Assembly (NCBI GenBank): GCA_964547995.1
Contig: CAZJRB010000012.1
Span: 1 to 64,000 of the forward strand
Direction: 5' to 3'
Source: CAZJRB01 sp964547995
Lineage (GTDB): Bacteria; Planctomycetota; Planctomycetia; Pirellulales; Thermoguttaceae
DNA: 64,000 nucleotides
Shown: positions 32,903 to 40,581 of the stretch, in pieces
Numbering within the stretch: position 1 is the stretch's first letter
Layout of the letters: every line of letters starts with the position of its first letter
Notes under the pieces: model-generated
What the model was told of the DNA's origin: nothing
Database searches by the model: none
The model's input: the letters and a program-made list of their open reading frames with translations, nothing else
Position numbers and translations under genes: made by a program

Positions 32903-34344
32903 AACACCCCCCAACATTTAATCTTGAGCCCCGCTCTAGACCGTACCCGCACCAATTGGAGGCCGTCGCGTTCCTAAGCGAATGCAACTATGCAGCCCTT
33001 TTTGACGAGCAGGGGTTGGGTAAAACCAAGATCATCATCGACACTATATGTCAAGGTATTGCGGATAGAGTTATCGAAGGTGCCCTAATCGTCTGTAAGA
33101 AGAGCCTTCTGGGGACGTGGGAGGATGAAGTAACCAAGCACTCGTATCTCAAGGCAATTCAGTTACGAGGTGGTTCCCGAGCTCGTGGCGTCCGCTTCAT
33201 GTGGTTTTCTCATTTCTACCTCGTCACTTATGAAACGCTGATTTGGGAACAAGAACGGGTCAGGGAACTGCTTGAGACGCGCCCTATGGCGATCGTCCTC
33301 GACGAATCGCAAAGGATCAAGAACCCGAAGAGCAAAGCGGCGGGAACACTCAATTACCTGAGGGCCTGCTCGAAACGGCGATACATTGTAACAGGCACGC
33401 CCGTTGCCAACGTTCCGCAGGACATCTGGGCGCAGGTATTCTTTCTCGACGGCGGTGCCTCCCTTGGCCATACTGTTCAGGAGTTCCTTGCGAAGTTCGG
33501 CATCGAACGCCGGCCTCACAAGCAGCACGTTATCAACGACCGTGGCCTCAGGCTCCTTCGTGAAACTCTCGCACCCTTTTCGATCCGCCGTTTGAAGGAG
33601 GATGTTCTCGAACTTCCAGAAAAGCGGTACGAAACAATTAGCGTCGACCTTGAACCAGCTCAACGTCAACGCTACGATGAACTTCGCGAGAAGCTCCGCC
33701 TATGGATTGTTGCAATGGACGGCAAGGAGGTGCAGGATGATGCTACCAATATCCTGAAACGCCTTTTACGTCTCGTTCAGATAACGAGCAACCCGCGCTT
33801 GATTGACCGTTCCTATGAAGAGACTCCGGCCAAGGTACTCGCGATCCAGGACTTAGTCACACGCGTGCTTGACCGCGAAGAAAAGATTGTAATCTGGACC
33901 TCTTTTGTTGGAAACATACGGATGTTGCGAACACGATTTCGTCGCGCCGGAGTGGCGATGTTATTTGGTGAAGTTCCCATCGCGGAACGCAATGCTATTG
34001 TGCGCCGTTTCCAGAGTTCCAAGGACCTTCGAGTGTTGGTGGCAAATCCCGCCGCTGCAAGGGAGGGTCTTACGTTGACTGCCGCGAATCACGCAGCATA
34101 CTTCGATCGGACATTTAATCTCGTTGATTATCTGCAATCTCAGGACCGCATACACCGCATCAGCCAAGAACGCCCAGCATACGTGTACAACATCGTCGGC
34201 CGAAACACCGTGGACGAATACATCGAGCACGTGGTCTATCGAAAGCAGATGGTAGCCCAGTTTGTGTGTGGAGACCACGATGAATTACATGTTACTGAGC
34301 CAACGTATACAAAGCACGATATCCTAGACCTACTCGGTCGCTGA
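32899..34344 (+). CDS. SNF2-family helicase/ATPase
   Basis: A 481-residue protein, compact for the family. The N-terminal RecA-like lobe has LFDEQGLGKTKIIID (Walker A, near residue 37), the DEAH-box equivalent IVLDESQRIKNPKSK near 133 and YIVTGTPVANVP (motif III). The C-terminal lobe has IVIWTSFVGNIRML, VLVANPAAAREGLTLT and SQDRIHRISQ (motif VI, near 414). SNF2 enzymes translocate on double-stranded DNA and are the motor in several restriction-like systems. It is the third gene of a co-directional operon, 16 bp before ParB-like B. Confidence 0.9.
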   Translation: MKHPPTFNLEPRSRPYPHQLEAVAFLSECNYAALFDEQGLGKTKIIIDTICQGIADRVIEGALIVCKKSLLGTWEDEVTKHSYLKAIQLRGGSRARGVRFMWFSHFYLVTYETLIWEQERVRELLETRPMAIVLDESQRIKNPKSKAAGTLNYLRACSKRRYIVTGTPVANVPQDIWAQVFFLDGGASLGHTVQEFLAKFGIERRPHKQHVINDRGLRLLRETLAPFSIRRLKEDVLELPEKRYETISVDLEPAQRQRYDELREKLRLWIVAMDGKEVQDDATNILKRLLRLVQITSNPRLIDRSYEETPAKVLAIQDLVTRVLDREEKIVIWTSFVGNIRMLRTRFRRAGVAMLFGEVPIAERNAIVRRFQSSKDLRVLVANPAAAREGLTLTAANHAAYFDRTFNLVDYLQSQDRIHRISQERPAYVYNIVGRNTVDEYIEHVVYRKQMVAQFVCGDHDELHVTEPTYTKHDILDLLGR

Positions 34345-34360
34345 ATCCCAGGAGCAGGCG

Positions 34361-35416
34361 ATGAGTACAACAAAGGAAAAGAATGCCACGATTACGGTTG
34401 GAGACTTGTCCATACCTGTAACTGTGAAGGAAGTACCCATTAAGCAGTTGCGATACTACAGAGACAATCCGCGTATCTTTAGAATCCTGAAGCAGTTCGG
34501 TAACCGAGTGAGTCAGGACGTGATTGAACGTGAGCTATGGGCACTTGATTCGACCAAGGATCTTTTCCGCGACATCCAGAAGAACGGCGGTTTGGTTGAA
34601 GAGATTCTGGTACGAGACAGCGAAGTGTTGGAGGGGAACTCACGCCTTTGTGCTTACCGTCATTTGCTCCAGAAGGCGAAGGACAGAAATGATTCCAGCG
34701 GAATCGCCCGATGGTCCACGATTCGGGCGAAAATCCTTCCTTCGCAGGTGGGCGATGACGCCGTGTTTGCCATTCTGGGTATCCTGCACATTCGCGGCAA
34801 GGCGAAATGGCTGCCTTATGAGCAAGCGAGCTATCTGTACCGGCAGAGTGTAGAGTATCGGAAGTCCTACCGGGACCTGTCGGAACAGATCGGTGTGTCA
34901 GAAGGGGAAGTGAGGAGTCACGTCGAAGCTTATAAGATGATGGAGGAACACAAGATAAAGGATCCCAACAAGTTCAGTTATTTTGTTGAATACGTTAAGA
35001 GTAGAAAGTTGAAGGAAGCTGCCGAATGCCTGCCTACTGGTCAGCAACTCAACGATCTGTTCGTCGGCTGGGTTGAGAACGGAGAGATCCCGAAGGGAGA
35101 AAACGTACGTGACCTTCCACTTGTATTGAAGGACAAGAAGGCTCGCAAGAAGTTTCTAGATAAGCAAGCGTCGTTTGAAGACGCTCTTGAGATTGCAAAG
35201 GATCGCCATCCGGAGACTACCTCCTCGTTCTACAGCAAGCTAAGGCGGGCGACAGAGGCACTCGAAAACGCTGAGGAAATGCGAGTGAAGGACGATATTG
35301 AAGCTGACACAAACAAGAAATACATCCTGAAGAACCTCCTGAAGACCGTTAACAAGTTCTGCAAGGCTGTGGGGTTGGAACCCGAAACTGTGCGTCGCAG
35401 GAAGAAAGGTCGCTGA
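34361..35416 (+). CDS. ParB/Srx-like protein B
   Basis: A 351-residue paralogue of the protein at 31411, with IPVTVKEVPIKQLRYYRDNPR, VLEGNSRLCAYRHL, NKFSYFVEYVKS and GWVENGEIPKGENVRDLP in the same order. The C-terminus is strongly basic (KAVGLEPETVRRRKKGR), suggesting DNA contact. Two diverged copies in one operon suggest a heterodimer or recognition of two half-sites. It is 16 bp after the helicase and 72 bp before the radical SAM gene. Confidence 0.7.
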   Translation: MSTTKEKNATITVGDLSIPVTVKEVPIKQLRYYRDNPRIFRILKQFGNRVSQDVIERELWALDSTKDLFRDIQKNGGLVEEILVRDSEVLEGNSRLCAYRHLLQKAKDRNDSSGIARWSTIRAKILPSQVGDDAVFAILGILHIRGKAKWLPYEQASYLYRQSVEYRKSYRDLSEQIGVSEGEVRSHVEAYKMMEEHKIKDPNKFSYFVEYVKSRKLKEAAECLPTGQQLNDLFVGWVENGEIPKGENVRDLPLVLKDKKARKKFLDKQASFEDALEIAKDRHPETTSSFYSKLRRATEALENAEEMRVKDDIEADTNKKYILKNLLKTVNKFCKAVGLEPETVRRRKKGR

Positions 35417-35488
35417 CCCGACAGAAATCGCCATTCAGGACGCTGCCACGTAAGTTGAATGGATACGAAACGGAAGCGGCGAACGCCG

Positions 35489-36859
35489 ATGAATAGAATC
35501 TTACTCGTTGAACCGGGTTACAGATCAAAGTTTCCTCCACTTGGTCTCCTCCGGATCTCAACCTACCACAAATCCTGCGGCGATAGAGTCGTGTTTGCTC
35601 GCGGCCAGGTTCCCGAGCTTCGAGACTCGCGCTGGAAAAGGGTCTATATCTCCTCTCTTTTCACTTGGGAGCTACCCCGAACGATCAACACGATTCGGTT
35701 CTACGCCGATTCCGTGTCCGATTCGAGCCATATCGTTGTGGGTGGCATTGCTGCAACGTTGATGCCTGAGTACATCGAAGGACGAGTCGATTGCACGGTT
35801 GTCACAGGTCCGATTGATCGAAAGGGCAAGCTCGGGCAGCATGTTCCCTCTCTTGCGTGCTTGGTACCCGACTACTCTCTTCTGGATTCCTGCGAAGTGC
35901 TATACAAACCGGATGACTCCTATTTCTGCCGAACGACAAAAGGCTGCGTCCGGAAATGCCCGTTCTGTGCTGTGCCCCATCTAGAGCCACGCTTCGCCAG
36001 GAACTGGCACTGGAGACAGGAACTAGCTGAGGCCCGCAATCGCTTCGGCGAACGTCAGAACCTAGTGCTGTTAGACAACAATGTTGTTGCGAGTCCCTAT
36101 TTTCATGAGATCGTTACTGACATTTGCCGAGAAGGCTTCGAGGTGGGAACAACGCGGAACGGTAAGAGAAGAATCGTTGATTTTAATCAAGGGATTGACG
36201 CGAGACTAATCACGAAGAAAGTCGCAAAGGCTCTCGGTACAATCAACCTGAAACCTGTAAGATTGGCCTTCGATTTCGACGGAATGGACAGTGCATATCG
36301 GGGCGCCGTACAGCGGCTAGCTGACGTAGGATTCACGCACTTTACAACGTATCTGATGTTTAATTTCCGCGACACGCCGAGAAGCCTGTACCGTCGCATG
36401 AAGGTCAATCTCGAACTGTCACGAAAGTTCGGAGTAGCCATTACGGGTTTTCCAATGCGATTCATCCCGATCAATGACGTGAGCAGACAGCATGTTTCAG
36501 CGGGCTGGCACTGGCGATATCTTCGGGGAATCCAATGTATCCTGTTGGCTACCCACGGGATGGTGAGCCCAAATCGCAAGTTCTTCCGTGCTGCGTTCGG
36601 CAACTCGTTTGACGAGTTCCTGGAACTCATCTCAATGCCGGATCGCTACATAATCCAACGTCAGAAATATGCAGACAATGACGCCGCCGACTGGCGCAAG
36701 AGGTTTCGCAGACTAACCTCGGCTAGCAGAAACGAACTCTTGCAGATACTGGAGGAACTGAATGGGGCACGCGACAAGAACGCAGAGATGGCTCGACACA
36801 GGCGATTCAGTGGCCTCCTAGAGCATTACTATCCACAGGGAAAGACCATACGTGAGTGA
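35489..36859 (+). CDS. Radical SAM protein with B12-binding-like N-terminus
   Basis: A 456-residue protein. It begins MNRILLVEPGYRSKFPPLGLL, the strand-loop typical of cobalamin-binding radical SAM enzymes, followed by a Rossmann-like region. The cluster motif GCVRKCPFCAVP (Cys-x3-Cys-x2-Cys) is near residues 153-160, then VLLDNN and the barrel strands. It would use SAM and a [4Fe-4S] cluster for radical chemistry; substrate unknown. It is the last gene of the operon that starts at 31411, which suggests a nucleic-acid or nucleotide modification. An in-frame ATG at 35459 is an alternative start. Its end is 61 bp from the convergent HAD gene. Confidence 0.8.
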   Translation: MNRILLVEPGYRSKFPPLGLLRISTYHKSCGDRVVFARGQVPELRDSRWKRVYISSLFTWELPRTINTIRFYADSVSDSSHIVVGGIAATLMPEYIEGRVDCTVVTGPIDRKGKLGQHVPSLACLVPDYSLLDSCEVLYKPDDSYFCRTTKGCVRKCPFCAVPHLEPRFARNWHWRQELAEARNRFGERQNLVLLDNNVVASPYFHEIVTDICREGFEVGTTRNGKRRIVDFNQGIDARLITKKVAKALGTINLKPVRLAFDFDGMDSAYRGAVQRLADVGFTHFTTYLMFNFRDTPRSLYRRMKVNLELSRKFGVAITGFPMRFIPINDVSRQHVSAGWHWRYLRGIQCILLATHGMVSPNRKFFRAAFGNSFDEFLELISMPDRYIIQRQKYADNDAADWRKRFRRLTSASRNELLQILEELNGARDKNAEMARHRRFSGLLEHYYPQGKTIRE

Positions 36860-36920
36860 CGACCTCTTCTCTGTGCCGTCTCAGACAGGACGCTCTGATT
36901 GGACACTGGCCAAAGTTCCC

Positions 36921-38267
36921 CTAGAGGTTGTCGCGAATGAACGCGTAGATTTCGTTCCAGGACTTCACCGGGATCAGGTTACGTGGCGTGTGTTCAACAG
37001 CTTGCAGTTGATTGTAAGGATGTTCCATGAGGAACACAAGTTCACAAATTGCGGTTAGCTTCAACGCTTTCTGCAAATCGTCCTCAACGAATATGGGGAT
37101 CTTCTTTCGAGCGGAGATCGCAAAGCGGTTTTGGACCAATAGCGCCGGATCGGTTGTGTGGACATTACCTCTTTCAATTACTAAGTGATCGTACTCGATA
37201 TCGTGCTTCCCGAGCCACTCTTCCGTCAGGAGTTCTATCGCTTTGGAACTGTTTCGCCACGAGGAACCCATTGCGTCCCAAAGCTGAACGTAGTCTTCCC
37301 GCTTCTCTTGCGGAAAGGACTTCTCCTCCGGCCAAGCCCGGTACGAAAAAATCCAAATCTTGTACCTAAAGGCATTTCGCAACCTTCGTATTGCCGTCGA
37401 CACGCCGGGGGCCACCGGCATGTCGCGCCAATAGGATGGGTGATTGAAAACGGCGTGTTCGTCCGCTTCGCCAACACCTAGGTCAGCACATTCACGTACC
37501 GGAATACGCGTGATAGCTTCTGAATCAATCTTCTTGTCCGTCAGCTCAGCTAGCAACTTGGCGAAATGCTGGCGGTGGGTATTGAGAACCCCGTCAATGT
37601 CGATGCCGATGATCCGGTTCTTGAAGTAACCAGTTTCCCGATGCTCCGCGAGGGCCCAATATAACCCGACATGCAGCAGGAACGAAGCAAACACAGAGAA
37701 CCACGGGACGAACTGCAGCCACCCCAATCTTGGCAGGGAACCACCGTAGAAATAGTAGAACCAGCCAGCAAACAGGTAGCTGGTGTTTATTACCCAAAAC
37801 GTCAGCACAACAAAGAAGAAGTAGTGCCATTCCACATACCGCGGTTCGCTAGTAACTCTTGGCAGAGAATGAATTGCCCGCTGCTCTCGGAACGATCGCG
37901 ACGAACAGTTGACGAAGTAGCTTCGTATCCCATTTACCTGCCGAGCATAGAGAAGCGCGTCGAACCGTAGGTTGGCGATGTAGCACATGACGAGCAGACC
38001 AATCCCACCGACTGCGGAGCCACAAGTCGGGATCCAGATGCCAGCCCTTTCGACAAGCTTACCCACGACGCCGGCATGCTCCGGCTTCAGGACGAGCGCC
38101 AGTAGCGGAACGGGCAATGCGACTAACAGGAGATAGTACCTGAAAAAACTCGATATCGAATTGACTGTGTTGAAGTGGGCCTGGGCTATGTTGTTATACT
38201 CAGCTAGCAAGAAATCCTCGTACCGTTTGTCACCGTTGTCCGGTCCGTTCTCTGATTCAGCATTCAT
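36921..38267 (-). CDS. Membrane-anchored HAD-superfamily phosphatase (5'-nucleotidase-like)
   Basis: A 448-residue protein. The N-terminal 210 residues have four hydrophobic helices in two pairs (about 42-62, 76-98, 148-170 and 185-208), similar in layout to SLATT-type 2TM+2TM modules. From about 216 a HAD domain follows: IIGIDIDGVLNTH (motif I), WRDMPVAPGVSTAIRRLR (a cap typical of 5'(3')-deoxyribonucleotidases), WIFSYRAWP (motif II Ser) and PIFVEDDLQKAL (motif IV acidic pair). It would remove phosphate from a nucleotide or similar substrate at the membrane. It converges on the ParB-nuclease-SNF2 operon and may be a separate cargo gene or its partner. Confidence 0.75.
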   Translation of the reverse strand: MNAESENGPDNGDKRYEDFLLAEYNNIAQAHFNTVNSISSFFRYYLLLVALPVPLLALVLKPEHAGVVGKLVERAGIWIPTCGSAVGGIGLLVMCYIANLRFDALLYARQVNGIRSYFVNCSSRSFREQRAIHSLPRVTSEPRYVEWHYFFFVVLTFWVINTSYLFAGWFYYFYGGSLPRLGWLQFVPWFSVFASFLLHVGLYWALAEHRETGYFKNRIIGIDIDGVLNTHRQHFAKLLAELTDKKIDSEAITRIPVRECADLGVGEADEHAVFNHPSYWRDMPVAPGVSTAIRRLRNAFRYKIWIFSYRAWPEEKSFPQEKREDYVQLWDAMGSSWRNSSKAIELLTEEWLGKHDIEYDHLVIERGNVHTTDPALLVQNRFAISARKKIPIFVEDDLQKALKLTAICELVFLMEHPYNQLQAVEHTPRNLIPVKSWNEIYAFIRDNL

Positions 38268-38602
38268 AGATCGGCCTCCTCAATCCAACTTGGCACGACG
38301 CACTCCGACAGCGTTGCTCCGCGGCTAGCACCCGACATACAGGATTTACAGCACGGCCATTATAACGACCCGCGCCGGTCCTAGACACCTCACCAAAGGC
38401 AGACCTATGTGATCGCCTGTATCGAACCTCCCCCTCTGTCGGTTGGGTGCGGCGATCGCCTTACTATTGCCTCAGATATTACATTGCGCGAGCGGTGATT
38501 CTCTGCCATGATGCTCCTCCGCTTCGCGGTTATGGCCACGAAGCGACATCTGAGCATCGGTCCTTTCAAACCACCGCAACTCTTATCGGAAAGGAGGTTG
38601 CC
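38268..38602. other. Divergent intergenic region, 335 bp
   Basis: Lies between the HAD gene (minus) and the DUF932 gene (plus). No gene or strong hairpin seen; it should contain both promoters. The DUF932 ribosome-binding site AAGGAGG is at its right end. Confidence 0.5.
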
Positions 38603-39631
38603 ATGACAAACCTCACCAGAGCAAGTACCCAACTCTTTTCTCGTCCAGACGACGAGCGGTTCGAATCGCTGCAAAGTCTGCACGAACATTGCCAGATGAA
38701 GCGGGCGAAATCCCTCGACCGCTGGCAACCGCCGCGGTCGCTCCGCACGACGCCCGGCGGCGGGCCGCTGAAACTGGAAATCGGAAGCGACGGGGCGTTC
38801 TCGCTCAACGACTGGAGCTTCACCCAGCTCTGCCGGCTTGCCGGCGTGAACAAGGACACGGTCAACCGGCTCTCGCCCGAGACCGCGGACCAGGTGTTCC
38901 GCGAGACGCTCCCCCGCGGCGAGCGGCCCGTGCAGATTCTCACGACCGACGAGGCCGTGCGGTCGATCCACGGCGTGTCGTACAGCCGCTTGTGGAACGT
39001 CGAGCTTCTGTCGGTTCTCACCGAGTACGCCACCGACTTCCAGCCGCCGCCGAAGGGTGCCAACGGGGCGACCGGCCTCTACGCGGGCGAGCAGGACCTC
39101 TTCACCTTCATGATCGACCCGGGAGCCTGGATCGAGATCGGCGACCAGCCTTTCGCCCCCGGCTTCTTCGTGTGGAACTCCGAAGTGGGCAGGCGTTCCG
39201 TCGGAATCCAGACCTTTTGGTTTCAGCAAGTCTGTGCCAATCACATCGTCTGGGACGCCACGGAGATCGTCGAGTTCACCCGGAAACACACGGGCAACGT
39301 GGGCGAGTCCCTCGGCGAGATCCGCAAGATCATCGAGGGGCTGGTCGCCAAACGCGACGCCCGCCGCGACGACTTCGCCAAGGTGATCGCCAAGGCGATG
39401 CAGGAGAAGGTTGGCGACGACTCCGACGAGGCCGCGTCGTTTCTCCTGAAACACGGCGTCTCGCGTTCGATGGTGAAACGCGCGGTCGAGATCATCGGCG
39501 AGAAGAAAGAGCGTTTCACCATCTGGTCGCTCGTCGATGTTCTCACCCAGCTCACCGGCACAATCCGCTTCGCCGGCGATCGGGCAGAGGCGGACCAGAA
39601 GGTGGCCAAGCTACTCGCAGTGGCCGCTTAA
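38603..39631 (+). CDS. DUF932 phage/plasmid-like protein
   Basis: A 342-residue protein matching the DUF932 (TIGR03299) family of plasmid and phage proteins. Visible blocks are WSFTQLCRLAGVNKDTVNRL, VRSIHGVSYSRLWNVELL, LYAGEQDLFTFMID, GFFVWNSEVGRRSVGIQTF and QVCANHIVWDA. The family is common on mobile elements; its biochemical role is not established, though phage-replication or recombination functions have been proposed. ATG at 38603 has AAGGAGG 6 bp upstream; the longer frame from 38447 lacks support. A hairpin terminator follows at 39674. Confidence 0.85.
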   Translation: MTNLTRASTQLFSRPDDERFESLQSLHEHCQMKRAKSLDRWQPPRSLRTTPGGGPLKLEIGSDGAFSLNDWSFTQLCRLAGVNKDTVNRLSPETADQVFRETLPRGERPVQILTTDEAVRSIHGVSYSRLWNVELLSVLTEYATDFQPPPKGANGATGLYAGEQDLFTFMIDPGAWIEIGDQPFAPGFFVWNSEVGRRSVGIQTFWFQQVCANHIVWDATEIVEFTRKHTGNVGESLGEIRKIIEGLVAKRDARRDDFAKVIAKAMQEKVGDDSDEAASFLLKHGVSRSMVKRAVEIIGEKKERFTIWSLVDVLTQLTGTIRFAGDRAEADQKVAKLLAVAA

Positions 39632-39673
39632 CCAACTAGGTCCAACGCGACCTCGGACGATGCTCAGTCCCAA

Positions 39674-39700
39674 GCCCCACGTCACATGGCGTGGGGCATT
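39674..39700 (+). terminator. Hairpin terminator after DUF932 gene
   Basis: GCCCCACG (39674-39681) pairs with CGTGGGGC (39690-39697) around an 8-nt loop, followed by ATTT. It lies 43 bp past the stop; the T-run is short. Confidence 0.6.
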
Positions 39701-39822
39701 TCCTGACGCCCGCGTTCGGGCGTATTCTCGCCGGAATCCTCAATCCCGCACTCTTACCTTGCGCAATTCCCCGGACTCAGGCACCCTCTTCCCGCCTGAT
39801 CTTTGGCGGAAAGGAGGGCCAG

Positions 39823-40008
39823 ATGGACGTGAACGCCGCGTGGAAAGAGTTGGCGGAAGTCTACGGTGAGGACGACGCGAGAAGCCGCGAATTGGCAACG
39901 ACGATCCTGACTTGGATCGACTGTAGTGGCTTCCCGCCGACGATCACCGGGAAATTCTGCTTTGATAGGACGATTGCCTGGTCAACATGCCAGGAAATCC
40001 TCACGTGA
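39823..40008 (+). CDS. Small hypothetical protein, 61 residues
   Basis: ATG with AAGGAGGG 5 bp upstream. The product is helical at the start (NAAWKELAEVYGEDDARSRELATTILTWI) and ends with two Cys. No family recognised. It is directly followed by a rho-independent terminator, which supports it being expressed. Confidence 0.6.
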   Translation: MDVNAAWKELAEVYGEDDARSRELATTILTWIDCSGFPPTITGKFCFDRTIAWSTCQEILT

Positions 40009-40018
40009 ATCAGGCAAT

Positions 40019-40046
40019 GCCGCTTTCCTCGGAAGGCGGCTTTTCT
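40019..40046 (+). terminator. Rho-independent terminator
   Basis: GCCGC-t-TTCC (40019-40028) pairs with GGAA-g-GCGGC (40031-40040) over a 2-nt loop, followed by TTTTCTT. It lies 10 bp after the stop of the preceding small gene. Confidence 0.8.
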
Positions 40047-40176
40047 TGTGCCCAGCGGCCCACATGCCCGTGTCGCTTTTGCCCTGCCGATTGGTTATCC
40101 TTGACGTGATACCCACACGGCTAGAAAACGGTGACGGTTGACCCGTTCCCGACACTCCGTCATAGTGCCGTACCTT

Positions 40177-40545
40177 ATGCCTGAGAACCTGGCCTCCGTC
40201 CTCCACAACCAACGGATAGCCTCCCTGATCGGCCAGGCCGAGACGATCGCGGGCTGGCCCAACGGTTCCCAGCGAGAGGAGTACGCGAAGCGGCACGTCC
40301 GCGAGGCCCGGCTGCTGCGGGTGCTCGGCAACATCAGCCAGCAGGAAGAATACCAGATCTTCACGATCCTCAGTTTCGTGATGGACATGGACGCCGCAGC
40401 GATCAACGAACATTGTCCCGACAATCGGCTGGAGCCGCCGCCTCCCCCACCCGAACCCGACGCGCAAGCCGAAGCCGACCTGGCCTGCTACCTCGGGTGC
40501 CCAGCGTGTGATGATGGCGGCCGGATGAGAGACGACCCTTATTGA
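40177..40545 (+). CDS. Hypothetical protein, 122 residues
   Basis: Starts MPENLASVLHNQRIASLIGQAE. The middle is helical (EYAKRHVREARLLRVLGNISQQEEYQIFTILSF); a Pro-rich segment (PPPPPPEPDAQAEAD) precedes a short end with two CxxC-like cysteines (YLGCPACDD). An upstream in-frame ATG at 40138 exists, but 40177 fits better. No family recognised. It converges on the Mrr/PIN-like gene with 36 bp between. Confidence 0.5.
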   Translation: MPENLASVLHNQRIASLIGQAETIAGWPNGSQREEYAKRHVREARLLRVLGNISQQEEYQIFTILSFVMDMDAAAINEHCPDNRLEPPPPPPEPDAQAEADLACYLGCPACDDGGRMRDDPY

Positions 40546-40581
40546 CGAATTTCGCACACCTTCGTTTTCGGTGAATCGCCC

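Noticed and set aside
38689..39639. Long open frame overlapping the DUF932 gene in another phase
   Set aside because: Very Arg/Pro-rich, no ribosome-binding site, and the DUF932 frame has both a family match and a strong ribosome-binding site.
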